Of a stretch of 64,000 nt of DNA, positions 16,347 to 24,373 are shown in pieces; position 1 is the first letter of the stretch; every line of letters starts with the position of its first letter. The notes under the pieces were generated by a model. It worked only from the letters and a program-made list of their open reading frames with translations, did not search any database and was not told the DNA's origin. The translations under genes were made by a program, and so were the position numbers. Source of the DNA: CAMTUW01 sp947085035 (GTDB lineage: Bacteria > Actinomycetota > Coriobacteriia > Anaerosomatales > PHET01); assembly GCA_947085035.1 (NCBI GenBank), contig CAMTUW010000005.1, positions 40,020 to 104,019 of the forward strand. The letters are read 5' to 3'.

Positions 16347-17036
16347 GTGAACAAGCGGGCTCGCAGTAGGTTGATCGGTGTGACGGCGATCGTGATTCTC
16401 GCGATAGCGGCCATCTTCTTCAGTCTAGGGTCTCTTGGCGGCACGGCGTACTACCGATCGGTCGAGGAGCTCGCGACGGATAACAGTCTCGCGGGTGAGC
16501 GCGTGAAGGTCGGCGGCACCGTCGTACCCGGCTCTTGGGACAAGAAGGCGAACCCCATGAACTTTGAGATCAGGGACGAGACCGATGACAAGGGCGTTGG
16601 GCCCACGGTCCGGGTGGTCTACACCGAGGGAGTTCCGGCGACATTCGGGGACGGAGTCACCGCGATCATCACAGGAGTGCTGGGTACTGATGGCGTCATC
16701 ACCTCGGCTGAGATGATCACGAAGTGTCCGTCGAAGTACGAGTCCGCCGTTGGGGCGATGTCGATCGATGACCTCCTCGCAGGCGGTGAGACCTATGTCG
16801 GCAAGACCGTCAAGGCGACCGGCTACGTCAAGACCGGCACGATCGTCGCGCCGGGTGGCGAATCCCGCTTCGTCGTCACCAACGAGAAAGGCGCGGGGGC
16901 CGAGGTCAGGGTCGCGTGGGAAGGCGCTCTGCCACAGGGTATGGCCGATGGGTCCAACGTCGTTCTCACAGGAGCGATCGGACAAAACGGTGACTTCGTG
17001 GCGACCAACGTGGCGCTCGAGGGGACCGACAAGTAG
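16347..17036 (+). CDS. ccmE: CcmE-type heme chaperone with duplicated OB domain, Cys variant
   Basis: Periplasm-facing chaperone that carries heme to the cytochrome c synthase. One N-terminal membrane anchor (about residues 10-33) is followed by a CcmE OB fold (residues ~36-131) ending in CPSKY (Cys127-Tyr131). That is the C-x-x-x-Y heme-binding variant known from System I* of some deltaproteobacteria and archaea, replacing His-x-x-x-Tyr. Residues ~137-226 repeat the OB fold (SIDDLLAGGETYVGKTVKA; EVRVAWEG; VVLTGAIGQNGDF) but lack any Cys or His at the ligand position. Normal CcmE is ~150 residues; this one is 229. Starts GTG 16347 with GAAGGAG upstream. Confidence 0.88.
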   Translation: MNKRARSRLIGVTAIVILAIAAIFFSLGSLGGTAYYRSVEELATDNSLAGERVKVGGTVVPGSWDKKANPMNFEIRDETDDKGVGPTVRVVYTEGVPATFGDGVTAIITGVLGTDGVITSAEMITKCPSKYESAVGAMSIDDLLAGGETYVGKTVKATGYVKTGTIVAPGGESRFVVTNEKGAGAEVRVAWEGALPQGMADGSNVVLTGAIGQNGDFVATNVALEGTDK

Positions 17037-17047
17037 AGCTTGATGCA

Positions 17048-17079
17048 CGCCCCGCACCTTGTCCGGTGCGGGGCGTTTT
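17048..17079 (+). terminator. Intrinsic terminator/attenuator between ccmE and ccmF
   Basis: CGCCCCGCACC and GGTGCGGGGCG form a perfect 11-bp stem with a 6-base loop, followed by TTTTC. It starts 12 bases after the ccmE stop and only 31 bases before ccmF, so it probably lowers expression of downstream genes relative to ccmE rather than ending an isolated unit. Confidence 0.85.
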
Positions 17080-17109
17080 CGTGACCGAACCGGAACAAGG
17101 GAGAAGTTC

Positions 17110-19257
17110 ATGATCGTTTTCGGGCAGTTGGCCCTCGGCCTCGCACTGCTGTGCTCGATCGTCGCGATCGGCGCTCTTTTCTGGGGCAGGAGTCTGGGCC
17201 CCAGGGACGGAGAGTCGATCACGAACGCCGGCTACTACGCGACGTTCGCCGCGATGGGCGCCTACACCGTTACCATCCTCGTCATGGTCACGGCGTTCTT
17301 CGCCAAGGACTACTCCTTCTACTACGTCGCGCAGAACCACTCGACTGACGCGTCGAGCCTCGCGTGGCTCTATTCGATCTCGGCCGTGTGGGCCGGTCGC
17401 GAGGGATCGCTCCTGTTCTGGGGGTGGCTGATCGCGCTGTTCGCGGGATGGGTCGCCTACCAGCGCATGGACAAGACCGATGATCTCTCGAACATGGGCA
17501 TCGCGGTCACCAACATCGTGTTGGCCCTGTTCGGTGCGGCGATGCTGTTCAGCGAGCCGAACGACCCCTTCAAGCTCACCCCGCCCGAGTTCCTCTCGAA
17601 CGGCCAGCTCATCGGTCAGGCTGCTGAGTGGGGCATGAACCCGTTGCTGCAGCACTGGGCGATGATCCTTCATCCACCCACACTCTTCATCGGATACGCT
17701 GGTCTGACGATCGCGTTCGCGTTCGCCATGGCCGCGCTCATCACGAACGACGCGTCGAAACTCTGGATCGACATCGTCGATCGCATCACCGTTTTCGCGT
17801 GGCTGTTCCTTGGTGCTGGAAACGGCCTCGGCGCGATCTGGGCGTACGTGGTGCTGGGCTGGGGCGGTTACTGGGCCTGGGACCCGGTCGAGAACGCCTC
17901 GCTCCTGCCTTGGCTCACCGGTGTCGGACTGATTCACAGCTTCACGATCTACAAGCGTCGCGATGGCTTCAAGCGTTGGACGATTCTGTTGGCAGCGGTG
18001 ACATTCGCACTCGTCATCCTCGGTACGTTCATCGTGCGTTCCGGAATCGTCCAGTCGGTCCACGCGTTCACCGAGGACCCCGTCTCGTTGTGGCTGTTCC
18101 TCAGCATGATCATCGGCTCGGTCGCAGCTGCGGTGATCGGCCTGTGGCTACGCTGGGAAACGTTCGCTGGCAACGACGAGTTCGAGTCGTTGACCAGCAA
18201 GGAAGCGGCGTATTACTTCAACAACGTGATCATGCTCGTCTCGAGCGTGCTGGTCGCCTACATGACGATGACGTCCGCGTTCCCCGCGTGGATGCCGTTC
18301 GGCGGTCAGTCGATCAGCGCGACCTCGTTCGATCTTCTCGCCCGGCCGATCGGTCTGGTGTATGCGTTCCTGCTCGCGCTGTGTCCGATCCTGCTGTGGA
18401 AGAAGACCGACGGGACGACGTTGTGGAAGCGCATCAAGTGGCCGCTCGCCGGTACGGCGGTGCTGTTCCCCTTGCTCATGTGGGAATGGTTCGCGAACCT
18501 GCGCCCCATCTACGTGTTCATGATCGCCCAGGGCGGCGAAGGCGCTCGCAAGCTTCTCGCCTTCGGTCCGGAGATCGTCTACGACGTCATCTCCATCCTC
18601 GCCTTCCTCGCCGCAGCCCTCATGTTCTCTACGACGGTGTGGCTCTTCGTCGACGGATCACGTAAGCGGGCCGCCGCGCGGGGAGAGAGTGTCTGGGCTT
18701 CGCTTGTCCACATCATCTTCAGGGCGCGCACCCAGTCGGGTGGCTACATCGCACACATCGGAATGGCGATCATCCTCGTCGGTCTCGTCGGCTCGTCGAT
18801 GTATGTCCGTGATGTTCGTCTGAACGTTCCCGAGCAGGCCGGTGCGACCTTCCAAGTTGACGATTACACGTTCACTTTCCAGGGCATCTCGGAAGACCAG
18901 CTGAAGAACGGCGACATCGTCGCCAAGGCCACCTTCGCTGTCCAGCGCGACGGCGTGTCCCTGGGCACCGTGGATCCGGGGCTCACGAAGTTCGCGAGGC
19001 AGGGGCAGACCCGCCTCGACGCGCGAGTGCTCATCGAGCCGCTTCGTGACATCTTCGTGGTGTGGGAGGGCTCTGAAGAGGGCCAGATGTCGGTCAACGT
19101 GAAGATCAACCCGCTCATCTCGTTCGCATGGGGCGGTTTCGGGGTCCTGATGTTGGGCGCCGCGCTGGCCGCATGGCCGAAGAGGGCACCCGCCGCCATC
19201 GTTCCTGCCGCTCCCGTGCGCAAGAGCGCCTCGAGCAAGCGCAAAGTGGCGAAGTAG
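17110..19257 (+). CDS. ccmF: Cytochrome c heme lyase subunit CcmF
   Basis: Large integral membrane component of the c-type cytochrome heme lyase, which transfers heme from CcmE to the apocytochrome CxxCH motif. About 715 residues with many membrane segments; the tryptophan-rich heme motif is WGGYWAWDPVENASLLPW near residue 260, and family stretches AVWAGREGSLLFWGW, HPPTLFIGYAG and GTFIVRSGIVQSVHAF are present. A soluble domain follows residue ~570 and one more membrane segment precedes the basic C-terminus. ATG at 17110 has AAGGGAGA upstream. It heads ccmFABCD. No ccmG or ccmH is seen, consistent with System I*. Confidence 0.95.
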   Translation: MIVFGQLALGLALLCSIVAIGALFWGRSLGPRDGESITNAGYYATFAAMGAYTVTILVMVTAFFAKDYSFYYVAQNHSTDASSLAWLYSISAVWAGREGSLLFWGWLIALFAGWVAYQRMDKTDDLSNMGIAVTNIVLALFGAAMLFSEPNDPFKLTPPEFLSNGQLIGQAAEWGMNPLLQHWAMILHPPTLFIGYAGLTIAFAFAMAALITNDASKLWIDIVDRITVFAWLFLGAGNGLGAIWAYVVLGWGGYWAWDPVENASLLPWLTGVGLIHSFTIYKRRDGFKRWTILLAAVTFALVILGTFIVRSGIVQSVHAFTEDPVSLWLFLSMIIGSVAAAVIGLWLRWETFAGNDEFESLTSKEAAYYFNNVIMLVSSVLVAYMTMTSAFPAWMPFGGQSISATSFDLLARPIGLVYAFLLALCPILLWKKTDGTTLWKRIKWPLAGTAVLFPLLMWEWFANLRPIYVFMIAQGGEGARKLLAFGPEIVYDVISILAFLAAALMFSTTVWLFVDGSRKRAAARGESVWASLVHIIFRARTQSGGYIAHIGMAIILVGLVGSSMYVRDVRLNVPEQAGATFQVDDYTFTFQGISEDQLKNGDIVAKATFAVQRDGVSLGTVDPGLTKFARQGQTRLDARVLIEPLRDIFVVWEGSEEGQMSVNVKINPLISFAWGGFGVLMLGAALAAWPKRAPAAIVPAAPVRKSASSKRKVAK

Positions 19258-19265
19258 CCGCCCTC

Positions 19266-19997
19266 GTGAGTGACGCTACCGCGACAGATCTCGCTTTGGA
19301 GGTCCGGGCATTGTCCCGGACCTTCGGCGCGCGCAAGGCCCTCGACGACGTCACCTTCGATTTGGAGCTGGGCGCGTTCCTGTCGATCTTCGGACCGAAC
19401 GGTGCGGGGAAGTCGACGCTGCTCAAGGTGCTGTCCACACTCACCACTCCGTCCAAGGGCACGGCCAGAGTGCTGGGCCTCGACGTGGTCCAAGACGCAG
19501 TCGAGTTGCGGGAGCGCATCGGCTTCATCAGTCACAACCCGCTGCTCTACCCGGATCTCACCGCCGAGGAGAACCTCGAGTTCTTCGCCGAGGTCTACTG
19601 CATCGATTCGCCCAAGGACCGCATCCGAGAGCTACTCGATGCGGTCGAGCTCGATCACCGTCGCCTCGATCTCGTGCGGACCTTCTCGCGCGGCATGCTC
19701 CAGAGGCTCTCGATCGCTCGCGCGTTGCTACACGACCCCGCGCTCATCTTCCTCGATGAGCCGTACTCGGGCCTCGATCCGCATGCGATGGACATCCTCG
19801 ACGGGCTGATCGCCAAGATTCGTGACGGGCATACGTTCGTCATGGTGAGCCACGATCTGAGCAAGGGGCTCGAGCTGTGCACGCACGCGCTGATCCTCTC
19901 GAAGGGCAGGATCGTGTTGCACCAGGACAAGGAGTTCATCGACGAGGACGAGTTCGCTCAGACCTACCGCACGACCGTTGGCATGGGGGTGAGCTAG
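19266..19997 (+). CDS. ccmA: Heme exporter ATP-binding protein CcmA
   Basis: ABC ATPase of the CcmABCD complex that releases heme-loaded CcmE. About 243 residues: Walker A GPNGAGKST, Q-loop region FISHNPLLYPDLTAEEN, signature FSRGMLQRLSIARALLHDP (the usual LSGGQ replaced by FSRGM, as in many CcmA), Walker B LIFLDEPYSGLD and H-loop VMVSHD. GTG at 19266 directly follows ccmF with little ribosome site. It is adjacent to ccmB with no gap. Confidence 0.93.
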   Translation: MSDATATDLALEVRALSRTFGARKALDDVTFDLELGAFLSIFGPNGAGKSTLLKVLSTLTTPSKGTARVLGLDVVQDAVELRERIGFISHNPLLYPDLTAEENLEFFAEVYCIDSPKDRIRELLDAVELDHRRLDLVRTFSRGMLQRLSIARALLHDPALIFLDEPYSGLDPHAMDILDGLIAKIRDGHTFVMVSHDLSKGLELCTHALILSKGRIVLHQDKEFIDEDEFAQTYRTTVGMGVS

Positions 19998-20732
19998 GTG
20001 GCTGACGCCGCACCGGTCACCACATCGCGAATGTCAGGGTGGCGCCAGTTCAAGGCGATCCTGCGCAAAGACATCGTGATGGAGCTCCGCACCAAAGAGA
20101 TGCTCACCTCGATGGGTCTCTACGCCCTTCTCGTGCTCGTGGTCTACTACATCACGCTGTCGCAGGCGGGCCAGGACTTCGAAGTGCGTCGCATCGCCGC
20201 CGGACTGCTGTGGCTCGCGTTCATCTTCACGTCACTTCTGGGTCTGAACCGCTCGCTCGTGCATGAGAAGGACCAGGGGTGCCTCGACGCCCTGCTGATC
20301 TCGCCCATCGATCGTCCGATCATCTTCTTCGGCAAGGCCGTGGGCAATCTCATCTTCCTGCTCATCGTAGAGGCGTTCATCGTCCCGTTGTTCTTCTTCA
20401 TCTTCCTCGCATCAGCCGATGCACAGGTGATGGGTCCCGTGTGGATGATCGCGCTCGCTCTGTTGCTCGGGTCCATCGGGATCGCCGGAGTGGGAACCCT
20501 GCTCGCGACGATGTCGGTGAACACGAAGGGCAAGGATTTCATTCTCGCCGTGCTGTTCATCCCGCTCATGTTTCCGCTGCTGCTCGCCGTCGTCGCCGGC
20601 ACCTCGGTCGTGATTCAGGCCGAGATCGGATACGTCACGACCTTCTGGCAGATGATGGCCCTGGCCGCAGGGTACGATACGATCATGTTGTTGGCGGCGT
20701 TCGCGCTCTATGAATTCGTACTCGGGGCCTGA
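19998..20732 (+). CDS. ccmB: Heme exporter protein CcmB
   Basis: Membrane partner of CcmA. 244 residues with six hydrophobic segments; family features include a cytoplasmic start (FKAILRKDIVMELRTKEML), FTSLLGLNRSLVHEKDQGCLDALL in two parts, and SPIDRPIIFFGKAVGNL. The GTG start follows the ccmA stop directly. It acts with CcmA, CcmC and CcmD to load and release holo-CcmE. Confidence 0.93.
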   Translation: MADAAPVTTSRMSGWRQFKAILRKDIVMELRTKEMLTSMGLYALLVLVVYYITLSQAGQDFEVRRIAAGLLWLAFIFTSLLGLNRSLVHEKDQGCLDALLISPIDRPIIFFGKAVGNLIFLLIVEAFIVPLFFFIFLASADAQVMGPVWMIALALLLGSIGIAGVGTLLATMSVNTKGKDFILAVLFIPLMFPLLLAVVAGTSVVIQAEIGYVTTFWQMMALAAGYDTIMLLAAFALYEFVLGA

Positions 20733-20764
20733 CGGGTGCGCCAGATGGATTGGAGGAGGATTCG

Positions 20765-21526
20765 GTGAGACAACTCAAGATCGCGATCGCCCTGGTGCTG
20801 GTGGGAGGGCTGCTCACCACAGCCGCGTTCCTCATGGCGTTCTTCACCGCCGAAGTCCAGCTGTTCAGCACGGTCACTTTCGACGCGCCCATCGAGACCG
20901 CGTTCTCGCTTGCGCCGCCCGAGTTCCAGCCCACCGACGGCGGTGTCGCCTACGGAAGGCCGTGGTTCAGTCAGAAGATATTCTACTTCCACGTGCCCGT
21001 CGCGCTCGCGTCCTTCCTCATCCTGCTCATCTCGGCTGTCTACTCTGTGCGCTTCCTCATGAGCAAACGCGCCGAGTTCGACACGAAGGCGCGGATCGCG
21101 ATGGAGACGTCGCTCATCTTCGTGGTGCTGACGATGATCACCGGGGTGCTGTGGACGAGGGCGTCATGGCAGGTGTGGTGGGAGTGGGAACCGCGCCTGA
21201 CCACCTACTTCATCATGATGCTGATGATGATCGCCTACTTCGTGCTGCGAAACTCGGTGGAGGAGGAGGAGCGCCGGGCGACCTACGCGGCGGTGTTCGG
21301 CATCCTCGCGGCCATCAACGCGCCGATCTCGTTCATGATCACGCGGGTCATCCCATCGAATCATCCCGTCGTGCTGCAACCCGGGATGGCGCCCTCGAAT
21401 CTGACTCCCTTCATCTTGGGGCAGATAGGGATGCTCATGATCGGGTATGGCATCTTCGTCGCGCGCATGAGCGAGGAGCGGCTCAGAGAACGTATCGAGA
21501 TCACGAAAGAAGCCCTCGAGGGCTGA
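20765..21526 (+). CDS. ccmC: Heme exporter protein CcmC (WWD family)
   Basis: Loads heme onto CcmE. About 253 residues with six membrane segments. The heme-ligand region FHVPVA (His76) is present, and the Trp-rich motif reads WQVWWEWEPRLTT near residues 135-147; the final acidic residue is Glu142 where the WWD family usually has Asp. An extracellular insertion of about 40 residues separates the first two membrane segments. GTG at 20765 has GGAGGAGG seven bases upstream, better than an upstream TTG. Confidence 0.92.
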   Translation: MRQLKIAIALVLVGGLLTTAAFLMAFFTAEVQLFSTVTFDAPIETAFSLAPPEFQPTDGGVAYGRPWFSQKIFYFHVPVALASFLILLISAVYSVRFLMSKRAEFDTKARIAMETSLIFVVLTMITGVLWTRASWQVWWEWEPRLTTYFIMMLMMIAYFVLRNSVEEEERRATYAAVFGILAAINAPISFMITRVIPSNHPVVLQPGMAPSNLTPFILGQIGMLMIGYGIFVARMSEERLRERIEITKEALEG

Positions 21527-21559
21527 GAGAACTCCCGAATCGAACCCGGAGGTGTCATC

Positions 21560-21745
21560 GTGGATCCTACGAACGCCGAGCTCTACCGACTGGCCCTGTA
21601 CGACGCTCCATACGTGATCGGCGCCTACGCCGTCTTGTGGGTCGCCTTCGTGGGCTACCTCACGATGGTGCTGCGCCGTATCATGGGCTTGGAGAGAGAA
21701 GTCGAGGTCATCGAAGACGCTGTTGCCAAACGCCGCGGCGAGTAA
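21560..21745 (+). CDS. ccmD: CcmD-like small membrane protein
   Basis: 61 residues, one central membrane helix (YVIGAYAVLWVAFVGYLTMV) and a charged cytoplasmic tail (LREIMG-like, then EVEVIEDAVAKRR). CcmD proteins are tiny and poorly conserved; position directly after ccmC supports the call. CcmD helps release holo-CcmE from the CcmABC complex. GTG at 21560 follows GGAGG. Confidence 0.8.
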   Translation: MDPTNAELYRLALYDAPYVIGAYAVLWVAFVGYLTMVLRRIMGLEREVEVIEDAVAKRRGE

Positions 21746-21770
21746 GGTCGCAGAAGGGATCGGCATCACA

Positions 21771-22622
21771 GTGGAGCAGGCCTCGGTAGTCATGTTCTGG
21801 TTCGCTTTCGCACTCTATATCTGCGCGTCGGTGCTCTATGCGTATCAGTTCGGACTCAAGCACCACAAGGTCGGTTGGTGGGCCCGATTCGCCACCGGCG
21901 CCGGCTTCATCATGCAGACGCTGTCGATCGGCATGAACTCGATGGTGAACGATGGCACGCCGCTCACGGGGTCGAACCAGCTCGTCTTGGCGTCTTGGGC
22001 GCTCGTCTTGCTCTACTTCGTCATGGAGCACGTGATGCGCATACGTGCGTACGGGGCGTTTCTGGTGCCCGTCGCGGCCTTGGCGATGGCCGTCGCTCAG
22101 CTCATGGGTGGGGGCGGTTCAGGATCTCTCGTCCCGCCGGATCCCAACATCGCGACCCAGCTTGACAGTTGGGGCGTGGGTATTCATGTCGCACTCATCG
22201 TCTTCGCGAACGCGGGCTTCGCCGTTGGCGCCGTCTCCTCAGCGCTCTACCTCTTCCAGGAGTCTCAACTGAAGAGGCACCGCACCAGCCGGGTGGGTCG
22301 CAGGCTCCCGTCGCTTGCCCTGCTCCAAGTCGTCGCGCGTCGCGCGATCGCGCTTGCGTTTCCGGTGTATTCGGCCGGTCTGGGTCTCGGGATCATCCGG
22401 GCGATGCAGGTCGACGTGGGCGGCTGGTGGCTCGATCCGCGCATCATGATGTCGGGTATCGTCTTGCTCACCTTCGCGGTCTACCTCAGATTCGTCTACC
22501 GTCCCGACATCTCGAGCCGTACCAGCGCGTGGCTGGCGGTCACGGGATTCGTCTTCGTGGTGCTTCTCGCGATCATCGCTCGTACACTGCCGATGGGATT
22601 CCACATCTTCGGTCAGCTGTAG
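21771..22622 (+). CDS. Cytochrome c assembly-family membrane protein (CcsA/HemX-like)
   Basis: About 283 residues with eight hydrophobic segments, in the CcsA/HemX/ResC superfamily of heme-handling membrane proteins. Conserved bits: GFIMQTLSIGMN, WALVLLYFVMEH, SWGVGIHVALIVFANAGFAVG in two parts, FPVYSAGLGLGIIRA, and GGWWLDPRIMMSG, an altered version of the WWD motif. Between ccmD and a siroheme-type gene it could be a heme carrier or a HemX-like regulator of glutamyl-tRNA reductase. Start uncertain: GTG 21771 with AGAAGGG upstream, or TTG 21723 overlapping ccmD. Confidence 0.75.
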   Translation: MEQASVVMFWFAFALYICASVLYAYQFGLKHHKVGWWARFATGAGFIMQTLSIGMNSMVNDGTPLTGSNQLVLASWALVLLYFVMEHVMRIRAYGAFLVPVAALAMAVAQLMGGGGSGSLVPPDPNIATQLDSWGVGIHVALIVFANAGFAVGAVSSALYLFQESQLKRHRTSRVGRRLPSLALLQVVARRAIALAFPVYSAGLGLGIIRAMQVDVGGWWLDPRIMMSGIVLLTFAVYLRFVYRPDISSRTSAWLAVTGFVFVVLLAIIARTLPMGFHIFGQL

Positions 22623-22632
22623 GACGGTATCA

Positions 22633-23295
22633 GTGGCCGAACAGACCAAGCGTTTCTACCCGGCCTTCCTCGATCTGGAGGGTCGTTCGGTCGTCGTCAT
22701 CGGACCGGGCCGTCGTGCTGAGCGCAAGGCTCGCCAGCTTGCGGGGTACGGCGCCAGCGTCGTGCTGATCACGCCCGAGCCCTCGATCTCGATTCTCCAG
22801 TCACAGGTCGAAGGGCTCCTCGACGTCGAGTCGCGCGCTTATGTACGCGGTGATCTCGAGGGCGCGACGCTGGTTTTTTGCGACGACACCGACGCCGAGA
22901 CGCGCGGGGCGGTCGCGGCCGAGGCGCGTGGCGTGGGGTGCTTGACCAACATCACCGGCGATGCATCGCTCACGAGCTTCCTCGCGCCCAGCATCATCCA
23001 CCGCGAGCCGCTTCAGATCGCTGTCTCGACCGGCGGCGTGGTTCCGCAGCTCGCCAAGCACCTGAGGCGGACGCTCGCCGAGCAGTTCGGCGAGGAGTGG
23101 GCGGCGTATTCGCGGCTTCTCGCCGAGGTCAGGGGGGTCGCGATCGAGCGTCTCACCTCGACTGCGGCTATCGACGATGTGTTAGAGGCGGTCATCGTCT
23201 CGGATCTGCTCGAGCGTGTGCGCCTCGGCGACGCGCCTTCGGCGACACGGGTCTTCGAGGAGTTCGCACCTGCCGAGGAGGGGGTCATCTCATGA
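22633..23295 (+). CDS. Precorrin-2 dehydrogenase / sirohydrochlorin ferrochelatase-like (SirC/Met8)
   Basis: NAD-dependent oxidation of precorrin-2 to sirohydrochlorin, with possible iron insertion, as in the N-terminal part of CysG. About 220 residues: FYPAFLDLEGRSVVVIGPGRRAERKA (Rossmann motif with GPG where GGG is usual), VFCDDTDAETRGAV, CLTNITGDASLTSFLAPSIIHREPL in two parts and ISTGG-like AVSTGGVVPQLAKHLR. Siroheme is an intermediate of the alternative heme pathway whose last enzyme (AhbD-like) lies near 36000, which explains its place between ccm and hem genes. GTG start at 22633. Confidence 0.88.
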   Translation: MAEQTKRFYPAFLDLEGRSVVVIGPGRRAERKARQLAGYGASVVLITPEPSISILQSQVEGLLDVESRAYVRGDLEGATLVFCDDTDAETRGAVAAEARGVGCLTNITGDASLTSFLAPSIIHREPLQIAVSTGGVVPQLAKHLRRTLAEQFGEEWAAYSRLLAEVRGVAIERLTSTAAIDDVLEAVIVSDLLERVRLGDAPSATRVFEEFAPAEEGVIS

Positions 23296-24110
23296 GTGCT
23301 CGACAAACCGCGATCGTCACGGGGGGGAGCTCGGGCATCGGTCTCGCGATCGCCAAGGCTCTCGCCGCCCACGGCTACGACGTCGCCCTCATCGCGCGCG
23401 ATGTCGTCCGGCTCGAGGCCGCCGCCGAGGCGGTGCGCCATGGCGCCGCACGCGCCGACGTCCGCGTCGCCTGGCGAAGCGCCTGTCTGTCGTCGTGGGA
23501 GGATACGCAGACCGCGTTCGAGCAGCTCTTCGCCGAGGGTTTCTCGCCGGACGTGCTGGTGTGCTCCGCCGGCGTCATCATCCCCGGCGAGTTCATCACG
23601 ATGGCGCCCGAGGACTTCGAGGCGAACCTGACCGCCGGTTTCTGGGGTGTGGTCCATGCTTGTCGGGCAGCGGCTCCCGGGATGGTGAAGCGGGGGCGGG
23701 GCCACATCGTCAACGTCTCCTCCGTCGCCGGATTCCTGGGTATCTACGGCTACACCGGCTACTCGGCAGCCAAGTACGCGGTCATGGGATTCTCCGAGGC
23801 CCTGCGCTTCGAGATGCGGCCTCACGGGGTCCGAGTCTCGGTTGTCTGCCCGCCCGACACCGACACGCCCGGCCTTGCGTACGAGCGTTCCCTGCGACCG
23901 GTCGAGACCGAGGTCATCGCCGGAGCGATCAAGCCCATTCCCGCCGAGAAGGTCGCCCACGCTGTCATGCGAGCGATCGAGGCCGGCCGTTACTTGGTCA
24001 TCCCAGATGCGCTCTCGGCGTTCTACTTCCGGCTCAAGGGCATCGCGCCCGAGTTGTTCCACGCCATCGTTGACAGCGACATCGCGAAGGCGCGAAAGGG
24101 CAAGCGGTAG
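23292..24110 (+). CDS. SDR-family reductase, 3-ketodihydrosphingosine-reductase-like
   Basis: Classical short-chain dehydrogenase: cofactor motif TGGSSGIG near residue 10, CSAGV, catalytic Ser in VNVSSVAG and YSAAK. The stretch VVCPPDTDTPGLAYE and the RPVETEVI that follows closely resemble 3-ketodihydrosphingosine reductases (KDSR/Tsc10), and a C-terminal hydrophobic patch is present. Sphingolipid synthesis in this organism is not otherwise supported by the window, so the substrate stays open. ATG overlaps the preceding stop (ATGA). Confidence 0.78.
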   Translation: MSARQTAIVTGGSSGIGLAIAKALAAHGYDVALIARDVVRLEAAAEAVRHGAARADVRVAWRSACLSSWEDTQTAFEQLFAEGFSPDVLVCSAGVIIPGEFITMAPEDFEANLTAGFWGVVHACRAAAPGMVKRGRGHIVNVSSVAGFLGIYGYTGYSAAKYAVMGFSEALRFEMRPHGVRVSVVCPPDTDTPGLAYERSLRPVETEVIAGAIKPIPAEKVAHAVMRAIEAGRYLVIPDALSAFYFRLKGIAPELFHAIVDSDIAKARKGKR

Positions 24111-24134
24111 TCCAGTGCGGCGGTGCTCCTGAGA

Positions 24135-24264
24135 GTCACCCGGGATCGCGCGTGCTCTTCACAAGAGGTCGAGCGGCGTGAACACATCAGACACCCGAAA
24201 GGCGGACTATTGATGTCGGACCGGGTGACGCCCCTCCATCTGCCTGACACGTCCGCACTGGCAG
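24135..24264 (+). other. Candidate structured RNA domain in the gap after the SDR gene
   Basis: GTCACCCGG (24135-24143) pairs perfectly with CCGGGTGAC (24221-24229) and encloses two hairpins: CTCTT/AAGAG (24155-24167, 3-base loop) and ACATCA/TGATGT (24184-24189 with 24211-24216), the latter capped by CC-GAAA-GG, a GNRA tetraloop. A further CTGCC/GGCAG stem (24240-24264) follows. No known riboswitch class was recognised. It lies upstream of the likely promoter of the next gene, so it may be a 3' UTR of the SDR transcript or a separate small RNA. Confidence 0.35.
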
Positions 24265-24276
24265 GGAAGTAGCCGC

Positions 24277-24320
24277 GTTCACGAACTCCGCTTGCGGCGT
24301 TCACATCCGGTTCAAACCCG
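24277..24320 (+). promoter_or_regulatory. 11-bp-phased GTTCAC repeats (PhoP-like box)
   Basis: GTTCAC occurs at 24277 and 24299 and GTTCAA at 24310: spacings of 22 and 11 bases, so all lie on the same DNA face. The unit matches the direct-repeat unit described for actinobacterial PhoP (GTTCACC-like). It precedes a TACGAT -10-like box (24339-24344) and the secreted-protein gene, which sits next to an OmpR-type regulator. Confidence 0.6.
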
Positions 24321-24373
24321 GGGCGTAGATTCAACTTGTACGATCGGTCCCGCAGTATCGAGAGGAGAGCACG

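Noticed and set aside
16966..18063. Reverse ORF opposite ccmF
   Set aside because: Shadow of a well-supported membrane protein gene.
24135..24264. c-di-GMP, cobalamin or yybP-type riboswitch
   Set aside because: Compared by eye with the conserved cores of these classes; the GAAA loop and GGGAAGTAGC are only superficial matches and it precedes the likely promoter.
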